A DNA stretch of 10,585 nt from Actinomycetota bacterium (GTDB lineage: Bacteria > Actinomycetota > Actinomycetes > Actinomycetales > Actinomycetaceae), in NCBI GenBank assembly GCA_019425105.1, contig JAHYYD010000002.1, positions 1-10,585 on the forward strand, written 5' to 3'. The translations under genes were made by a program, and so were the position numbers. The notes under the pieces are model-generated. The model was not told where the DNA came from, did no database searches, and was given only the letters and a program-made list of their open reading frames with translations. This document shows positions 6,113 through 10,585 of this stretch, piece by piece. The first letter of the stretch is position 1. Each line of letters opens with the position of its first letter.

Positions 6113-7162
6113 ATGACGACACAGGCGCGCTCACAGAGCCGGGGCCTTCACATGTCCCTGCTCGCACTGACCGCCTCTGCTTCCGTCGTCGGTGGAATGT
6201 TCGTGTCGGTCGGCCCCGCTTATAGTGCCGATGGGATTGGGGATAATGCAGGGCAGTGTTTGACTGCGTCCGAAGAAGGGGCATCGATCATAGCGTCGTC
6301 GGTCGTAGCAACCGGTGTGCCGTTGCATGTGTTAGGCACTGGCTGGGGTCCGTCCTCCGAGGATGCTCTCGGTTTCGTGATCGTGACGCTCGATGATGGT
6401 CGGGAAAAGCGCCCCGATGACATGATCCTTCCGGCGTGGGTTCCGTCCTCGGTCGCACGTAATAAGGCTGCGTGGTCCGTCGCGAAGGTCGATACGGACG
6501 GCAAGTTCTCGGCTGACATCGATCTGCCGACTACGTGGGCGGTTGGAACGCGACATCAGGTCATGATCGGTGATGGCGTGACGGGCAACAATGTGCAGGT
6601 TGAGGTGACGGTCGTCGAATCGGCAGCCGAGGCGCGCTCTTGTTCGCTGTCACCGACCGAGCTGCCGACGAGCGATGTTACCGATCCTGTGACGGATGAC
6701 AGTGTCGCCCCGGCTCACGATCCGGGCTCTGAGAACACCTCCGCGAGCCCTACCGGTACCCCGTCTGTGCCAAGCGGGTCGTCGGCGAGTGCGTCTGGAG
6801 AGAATCAGACATCCGAACGAACGCAGGCTGATAATGCGACATCTTCTGCGTCGATTCCTTCTACCAGTTCGTCGTCTGGTAGTGGAGGATCGTCGACACA
6901 GTCCTCGTCTGCTTCATCCGGTGCATCTGGTAGCGGCGCGGATCCCACTCCGGAGCCTTCGACCTCCTCCACTCAGCAAAGCGTGTCCGCATCGCAGATT
7001 GGTCCCAAAGCTCACTCGGAACAGCAGGCCTCGAATCAGGCTGCCCGCGAGGAGGAGTCGCGACTGAATGGCTGGATTCTCGCTGGTGGCGGTGCTCTTG
7101 CGTTGCTCGGTGCCATCGTGACGGTCAGTATTGTTCGCCGCTCCCACGGATTGCCGCGCTAA
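6113..7162 (+). CDS. Unrecognised exported, membrane-anchored surface protein with Ser/Thr-rich stalk
   Basis: A 349-residue protein whose family I do not recognise. A Sec signal peptide spans 1-39 with likely cleavage at AYSA/DG. A folded-looking N-terminal domain (about 45-175) includes LHVLGTGWG, FVIVTLDDG and the motif TWAVGTRHQV (141-150). The mature part has exactly two cysteines, Cys49 and Cys177, flanking this domain, and they could form one disulfide. A low-complexity Ser/Thr/Gly/Pro stalk (about 180-295) follows, then an acidic-basic stretch EEESR, LNGW and a single membrane helix (about 321-341) with the short basic tail RRSHGLPR. No LPXTG motif is present, so it is probably held by the membrane helix rather than by sortase. 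ATG 6113 is preceded by AGAAGGAAA, at somewhat long spacing. It resembles the next protein in plan. A cell-surface binding or structural role is inference only. Confidence 0.85.
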   Translation: MTTQARSQSRGLHMSLLALTASASVVGGMFVSVGPAYSADGIGDNAGQCLTASEEGASIIASSVVATGVPLHVLGTGWGPSSEDALGFVIVTLDDGREKRPDDMILPAWVPSSVARNKAAWSVAKVDTDGKFSADIDLPTTWAVGTRHQVMIGDGVTGNNVQVEVTVVESAAEARSCSLSPTELPTSDVTDPVTDDSVAPAHDPGSENTSASPTGTPSVPSGSSASASGENQTSERTQADNATSSASIPSTSSSSGSGGSSTQSSSASSGASGSGADPTPEPSTSSTQQSVSASQIGPKAHSEQQASNQAAREEESRLNGWILAGGGALALLGAIVTVSIVRRSHGLPR

Positions 7163-7304
7163 TCACCTTTCATTTGGGCTAGTGCTCTGAGAAAATGTGC
7201 ATTAACCGATTGGTGTGCGTTGGAATTTAGCATTCGTGCGCCACGCCTGTTACTCTAGTTTCAGAACAAATGCTTCCGAGGATTAAGTCACTAAGGAGAA
7301 CGGT
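7163..7304 (+). promoter_or_regulatory. Intergenic region with probable promoter and ribosome binding site for the second surface protein
   Basis: A plausible promoter has -35 TTAGCA (7227-7232, four of six consensus bases), an 18-base spacer and -10 TACTCT (7251-7256). It predicts a start near 7263 and a leader of about 40 bases. A strong ribosome binding site AAGGAG (7293-7298) sits 6 bases before ATG 7305. No hairpin followed by T residues was seen after the preceding gene, so read-through from it remains possible. Confidence 0.4.
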
Positions 7305-8657
7305 ATGCAGCACGCACGGGCCGCTTCTGCCCTTGCCGCGCGCGGCCTCGGGGGGCGCAGTCGATTGATGAGCCTCCTGATGGCTCTGTGCCTGTTCGCT
7401 GCCATCGCGCTTGCGATCCCAGGGTTTGCTGCTCGCGCAGACGATAACGACGGGGCAATCCCTGTCCCGACGACAGCGTTCACTGTTCGAATTGAACAGG
7501 GCTCTTCTTTCGAGAAGCAGTACGGCGATACGGGTTATTGGGGCGTGATGCTCGACTCGGGTCGCGTGACGCCCATCGCGCAGCCGACGTACGAGCGTAA
7601 CGGTGAAACGGTGCCCGTTACTGCGGATGATGTGTGGGTTGCCACCAGTCCGCACAGCTACACCCTGAGGGTTCCTGTGCCCAACGGACAGAACAACGTC
7701 GAGGGCATCACGTGGGCACCTGGAACAAAGCACACCGTCACGGTGCTCATGTTCAAGGAAGGCCGAGACCTCGTTGAGGGCGACCCCGTGAGCTACACGG
7801 TGAGCGTGTATCAGCCTGTTGGCGATGACGACACGCGTACGCCTGAACCGACGACGGATCCGACTGCTGATCCCGCGCCTCAGCCCACGGCCGAGCCGAC
7901 GACGGAACCCGCGCCCGAACCGACGTCCGATCCCGCGTCCGAACCGACGTCCGATCCCGCACCCGAACCGTCGAGCGAACCCAGCGCTGACCCCGCGCCT
8001 GCTCCGACGACCGAGCATCCCGCAGCTCAGCCTGATGATCCGCAGCTGCCTGCCGTGCGTCCGACTCCGACACCTTCTGAAACGCCGACCCCGACGCCTT
8101 CTGCGAGTGCTTCTGCTGGCTCCGCGCAGCCTTCCGACACTCCGGTGTCGCCTATCTCGGACGTGTCGCAGCTGACTGACGCGAACAAGGGTGGCGTGAG
8201 TGCTGCTTTCACGGGCGGGCAGCTGACGATCAATGTCCCTTCGGATAAGGCCGTTGCCGGCGACTGGGTGAGCGCGAACATCATGCAGACCGGTGAGGCC
8301 CGCTGGCTTCAGGTCGAAGACTCCAATCAGGTGACTATGGACGTCACGGGCCTGCCGATGGGCGACTACAAGGTCGTCGTGGCGAACCGACAGCATGAAC
8401 TGGTCGGTTGGGCTGAGTTCAAGGTCGCTTCGACGGTTGCTGCAGCCGGTGCTGGGTCTTCCGTTGACGCCTCGGGCGGCGTGAAGCTGCACGCTGAGAT
8501 GTTGTCTTCCTCGCTGGCTGGCGACGAGTCTGAAGGTCTGAATGGCTACCTGTTGGGTGCCGGTGCCTGCATGCTGATCCTCGGTGGCCTCGTCGTTGTC
8601 CAGGTTCTCTCAGGTCCCAAGATTGGCTCTTCTTCGAATGGAGTCACATTGTCCTAA
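7305..8657 (+). CDS. Unrecognised exported, membrane-anchored surface protein with Pro/Thr/Glu/Asp stalk
   Basis: A 450-residue protein of no family I can name. A long basic N-region and hydrophobic core (22-40) form a signal peptide, probably cut at ARA/DD (45/46). The first domain (about 50-170) ends with TWAPGTKHTVTV (136-147) and VSYTVSVYQ. A proline-rich stalk (about 177-285) has EPTSDPA-type repeats and then PTPTPS. A second compact domain (about 288-375) begins LTDANKGGVSAAFTGGQLTI and ends GDYKVVVANRQHELVGWAEFKV. A linker, acidic DESEG, LNGY and one membrane helix (about 415-436) complete the protein, with a polar tail and no LPXTG motif. There are no cysteines in the exported part. 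The start at ATG 7305 is supported by AAGGAG at 6 bases. The shared plan and motifs with the upstream protein suggest distant paralogues. The stop codon overlaps the -10 box of rarA. Function is unknown; the stalk suggests display of the first domain away from the membrane. Confidence 0.87.
   Translation: MQHARAASALAARGLGGRSRLMSLLMALCLFAAIALAIPGFAARADDNDGAIPVPTTAFTVRIEQGSSFEKQYGDTGYWGVMLDSGRVTPIAQPTYERNGETVPVTADDVWVATSPHSYTLRVPVPNGQNNVEGITWAPGTKHTVTVLMFKEGRDLVEGDPVSYTVSVYQPVGDDDTRTPEPTTDPTADPAPQPTAEPTTEPAPEPTSDPASEPTSDPAPEPSSEPSADPAPAPTTEHPAAQPDDPQLPAVRPTPTPSETPTPTPSASASAGSAQPSDTPVSPISDVSQLTDANKGGVSAAFTGGQLTINVPSDKAVAGDWVSANIMQTGEARWLQVEDSNQVTMDVTGLPMGDYKVVVANRQHELVGWAEFKVASTVAAAGAGSSVDASGGVKLHAEMLSSSLAGDESEGLNGYLLGAGACMLILGGLVVVQVLSGPKIGSSSNGVTLS
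7915..7960 (+). repeat. Tandem 24-base repeat in the proline-rich stalk
   Basis: The same 22 bases occur at 7915-7936 and 7939-7960, a 24-base period, inside a longer degenerate Pro-Thr/Ser-Asp/Glu coding tract (about 7842-8030). Each unit encodes EPTSDPA plus one variable residue. Near-identity at the DNA level points to recent duplication and possible length variation between strains. Confidence 0.8.
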
Positions 8658-8660
8658 GCT
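8633..8660 (+). promoter_or_regulatory. Probable rarA promoter giving a leaderless mRNA
   Basis: A -10 box TAAGCT (8655-8660) ends 7 bases before ATG 8668, so transcription should start at or one base before the start codon. A weak -35, TTCGAA (8633-8638), stands 16 bases upstream of it. The first three bases of the -10 box are the TAA stop codon of the preceding gene. No spaced ribosome binding site precedes ATG 8668; AGGG (8661-8664) is only 3 bases away. Confidence 0.45.
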
Positions 8661-8667
8661 AGGGCTC

Positions 8668-10011
8668 ATGGATCTGTTTGATTCTGAGTCTGTCGACGAG
8701 TCGGGCGTGCCTGCTTTCAATGCGGGCGCGCCCCTCGCCGTTCGTATGCGCCCGACGACGCTCGCAGAGGTGGTTGGTCAGTCGCACCTGTTGGGTGAGG
8801 GGGCTCCGTTGCGGCGCTTGCTCTCTCCGGGTGCGAGCGATGGGGTCTCTGTTTCCTCCGTGGTCCTGTGGGGACCTCCGGGTACGGGAAAGACGACGCT
8901 TGCCTACTTGATTGCTCGTGCGTCCGGGCGCCGGTTTGTGGAGCTGTCCGCAGTTTCCTCTGGTGTGAGCGATGTTCGTCGCGTAGTCGATGATGCTCGA
9001 CGGACTCTTGCCGGCGGGGGACAAGAGACGATCCTGTTCGTCGATGAGGTGCATCGTTTTTCGAAGTCGCAGCAGGACTCGCTTCTGCCCGCGGTTGAGA
9101 ATCGCTGGGTTGTGCTTGTGGCGGCAACGACTGAGAATCCCTCGTTCTCGGTGATTTCCCCTCTCCTGTCGCGCTCGTTGCTGCTGACCCTGCGTCCGCT
9201 TGATGCGGATGCGATTGAGGGGCTGATTCGTCGTGCGCTCTCGGATGAACGTGGGTTGTCGGGCCGTTTCTCCATTACTGACGAGGCCGTGGCTGGCTTG
9301 GTGCAGCTCGCGGGCTCGGATGCGCGTAAGTCTTTGACTCTCCTGGAGGCAGCCGCTGGCGTAGCCAGCGACGATGGATCCGGCGAGATTACGGTCGCGA
9401 GCGTTGAAGCGGCGGCCAACCAGGCCCTCGTTCGATGGAGCAAGGATCAGCACTACGATGTGGCAAGCGCGTTCATCAAGTCGATGCGTGGGTCTGACGT
9501 GGATGCGGCGCTCCACTACCTCGCCCGTATGATCGAGGCCGGGGAGGACCCGCGCTTCATTGCGCGGCGTATCATGATCGCCGCCTCAGAAGAGGTCGGA
9601 ATGGCTGCCCCTGAGGTGTTGACGACCTGCGTGAGCGTCGCGCAGGGTGTTGCGCTGATTGGTATGCCCGAGGCCCGTCTGCTCCTCGCGGAGGCGGTGG
9701 TCGCCGTGGCAACGGCCCCGAAGTCGAACGCGACGTACCTGGCGATTGATCGTGCGATCGCCGATGTGCGTGCGGGGCGTGGGGGAGCGGTTCCCGAGCA
9801 CTTGCGCGACGCGCACTATTCCGGTGCGAAGTCGCTGGGCCACGGTGAAGGGTACCTCTATGCGCATGATTATCCGCACCATGTTGCGGCGCAGCAGTAC
9901 CTACCTAACGACCTGGAAGGCACGTGTTACTACGAGCCAACGGAAAACGGGCATGAGGCGATGCTCACGAAGCGGCTTGGCGTGATTCGCAATTTACTGA
10001 AAAGACGCTAG
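8668..10011 (+). CDS. rarA: Replication-associated recombination protein A (AAA+ ATPase RarA/MgsA)
   Basis: A 447-residue cytoplasmic AAA+ ATPase of the RarA/MgsA/WHIP group, related to clamp-loader subunits, which acts at stalled replication forks and single-strand DNA ends. The usual opening (MDLFD, then APLAVRMRPTTLAEVVGQSHLL at 21-42) is present. Motifs are Walker A GPPGTGKT (69-76), Walker B ILFVDEVH (122-129) followed by RFSKSQQDSLLP, sensor 1 ATTENPSF (153-160) and the arginine-finger segment LLSRS (Arg169). The C-terminal half has the RarA-specific tetramerisation part with KDQHYDVASAFIKSMRGSD and EDPRFIARRIMIAASEEVG, and the ending PNDLEGTCYYEPTENGHE. Length is typical. The open frame runs upstream to 8584, but ATG 8668 gives the family N-terminus. 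Codon use matches its neighbours. Its stop overlaps the rpsD promoter. Confidence 0.95.
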   Translation: MDLFDSESVDESGVPAFNAGAPLAVRMRPTTLAEVVGQSHLLGEGAPLRRLLSPGASDGVSVSSVVLWGPPGTGKTTLAYLIARASGRRFVELSAVSSGVSDVRRVVDDARRTLAGGGQETILFVDEVHRFSKSQQDSLLPAVENRWVVLVAATTENPSFSVISPLLSRSLLLTLRPLDADAIEGLIRRALSDERGLSGRFSITDEAVAGLVQLAGSDARKSLTLLEAAAGVASDDGSGEITVASVEAAANQALVRWSKDQHYDVASAFIKSMRGSDVDAALHYLARMIEAGEDPRFIARRIMIAASEEVGMAAPEVLTTCVSVAQGVALIGMPEARLLLAEAVVAVATAPKSNATYLAIDRAIADVRAGRGGAVPEHLRDAHYSGAKSLGHGEGYLYAHDYPHHVAAQQYLPNDLEGTCYYEPTENGHEAMLTKRLGVIRNLLKRR

Positions 10012-10014
10012 GAT
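9986..10014 (+). promoter_or_regulatory. Probable rpsD promoter
   Basis: -35 TTCGCA (9986-9991), a 17-base spacer and -10 TAGGAT (10009-10014) form a good housekeeping promoter; both hexamers match the consensus at four positions. The -10 box overlaps the rarA TAG stop (10009-10011). Predicted start is near 10020-10021, directly ahead of the first hairpin of the leader. Confidence 0.6.
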
Positions 10015-10020
10015 GTAACA

Positions 10021-10130
10021 GTTGTCCGCACCAGCGGACACCTGGGGCCGTAGCCGACGGATCTCATTGATCCTGGAGTTGGCCCCATGCCGGTACCTCC
10101 GGCATGACATGAGAAACAGGAAGAAGAAAC
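10021..10130 (+). ncRNA. Structured 5' leader of rpsD, candidate S4 autoregulatory RNA
   Basis: The leader between promoter and rpsD can form several helices. Hairpin 1 is TGTCCGC (10023-10029) with GCGGACA (10034-10040), loop ACCA. A long-range helix pairs TGGGGCC (10043-10049) with GGCCCCA (10081-10087) and encloses hairpin 2, GGATC (10059-10063) with GATCC (10069-10073). Hairpin 3 is CATGCCGG (10086-10093) with CCGGCATG (10099-10106), sharing two bases with the long-range helix. No T run follows any of them, so they are not simple terminators. The ribosome binding site AGGAAG (10118-10123) lies outside these helices, 7 bases before ATG 10131. S4 represses its own mRNA in several bacteria, so an S4-binding leader is a reasonable inference. 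I could not match it to a named RNA family. Confidence 0.5.
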
Positions 10131-10585
10131 ATGGCAACGAATCGTTCCCGCAAGCAGGTGCGTGAGTCTCGCGCCCTCGGTCTGGCTCTGACCCCCAAGG
10201 CCGTTCGCTACTTCGAGAAGCGTCCCTACGGCCCCGGTGAGCACGGTCGTACGCGCCGCCGCCAGGACTCCGACTACGCCGTTCGTCTGAAGGAAAAGCA
10301 GCGTCTGCGCGCCCAGTACGGCATTCGTGAGTCGCAGCTGCGCCGCACATTCGAAGAGGCTCGTCGTACCGTCGGCCTGACCGGTGAGAACCTGGTTGAG
10401 CTGCTCGAAATGCGTCTGGACGCCCTCGTCCTGCGCGCTGGCTTCGCCCGCACCATCCAGCAGGCTCGCCAGTTCGTCGTTCACCGTCACATCCTCGTTG
10501 ATGGCAAGATCGTCGACCGTCCCTCGTTCCGCGTGAAGCCCGGCCAGACCCTGCAGGTCAAGCCCAAGTCGCAGACCACGGTTCC
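10131..10585 (+). CDS. rpsD: 30S ribosomal protein S4, N-terminal part (cut by window end)
   Basis: 151 complete codons of ribosomal protein S4 are present; the gene runs off the window, and about 50 residues are probably missing. S4 is a primary 16S rRNA-binding protein of the small subunit, important for early assembly and decoding accuracy. Visible are the basic N-terminus, LGLALTPKAVRYFEKRPYGPGEHG (16-39), DSDYAVRLKEKQRLRAQYGI (46-65), and the start of the S4 RNA-binding domain, MRLDALVLRAGFART (94-108) with HRHILVDGKIVDRPSFRVKPG (118-138). No cysteines occur in the N-terminal region, so this is the zinc-free form. ATG 10131 is supported by AGGAAG at 7 bases and by the family N-terminus. 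It has its own promoter and a structured leader. Confidence 0.96.
   Translation, partial: MATNRSRKQVRESRALGLALTPKAVRYFEKRPYGPGEHGRTRRRQDSDYAVRLKEKQRLRAQYGIRESQLRRTFEEARRTVGLTGENLVELLEMRLDALVLRAGFARTIQQARQFVVHRHILVDGKIVDRPSFRVKPGQTLQVKPKSQTTV

Noticed and set aside
7019..7162. LPXTG-type sortase signal at the C-terminus of the surface proteins
   Set aside because: The membrane helix and, in the first protein, a basic tail are present, but no LPXTG or close variant precedes the helix in either protein.
7227..8492. 421-codon minus-strand open frame opposite the second surface protein, rich in RRFGRGIGRR repeats
   Set aside because: The arginine/glycine repeats are the antisense reading of the Pro/Thr/Asp stalk codons. 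The plus-strand protein has a ribosome binding site, signal peptide and membrane helix.
8584..8667. Upstream extension of the rarA frame
   Set aside because: It overlaps the coding sequence of the preceding membrane helix and tail, and ATG 8668 gives the conserved MDLFD start.

Overview
The window reads as chromosome of a high-G+C Gram-positive bacterium, most likely an Actinomycetaceae member of the Actinomyces/Schaalia kind. This is inferred from G+C-rich third codon positions, frequent GTG starts, an apparently leaderless gene, a DtxR/IdeR-type iron box, Sec-exported surface proteins with long Ser/Thr/Pro linkers, and a cysteine-free actinobacterial-type ribosomal protein S4. All genes are on the + strand and packed closely. 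No mobile element, CRISPR array, tRNA or rRNA gene was seen.

Region 1 (about 18-1839) holds a YciO-type member of the Sua5/YciO/YrdC family, followed after 4 bases by a Fes-type esterase that hydrolyses ferric catecholate (enterobactin-like) siderophores in the cytoplasm.

Region 2 (1875-5823) is a complete ferric-siderophore ABC importer. A good DtxR/IdeR operator lies ahead of a lipoprotein receptor, two FecCD-family permeases resembling FepD and FepG, and a FepC-like ATPase. The last three genes are joined by GTGA start/stop overlaps. Together with Fes this is a capture, import and cleave route for catecholate siderophores. No siderophore biosynthesis gene is present in the window, so use of siderophores made by other microbes is plausible.

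Region 3 (5824-8657) starts with a 289-base AT-richer intergenic region. It then holds two unrecognised exported proteins with the same plan: signal peptide, small N-terminal beta-rich-looking domain ending in a WAxGTxH motif, low-complexity stalk, and C-terminal membrane helix introduced by an acidic stretch and LNG(W/Y). They look like distant paralogues. Neither has an LPXTG sorting signal. This pair is the least explained part of the window.

Region 4 (8655-10585) is housekeeping. The AAA+ replication-recombination protein RarA is probably translated from a leaderless mRNA whose -10 box overlaps the preceding stop codon. It is followed by rpsD (ribosomal protein S4), cut by the window end. 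rpsD has its own well-placed promoter, whose -10 box overlaps the rarA stop codon. A leader of about 110 bases with several hairpins separates promoter and gene, and is a good candidate for an S4 autoregulatory RNA.
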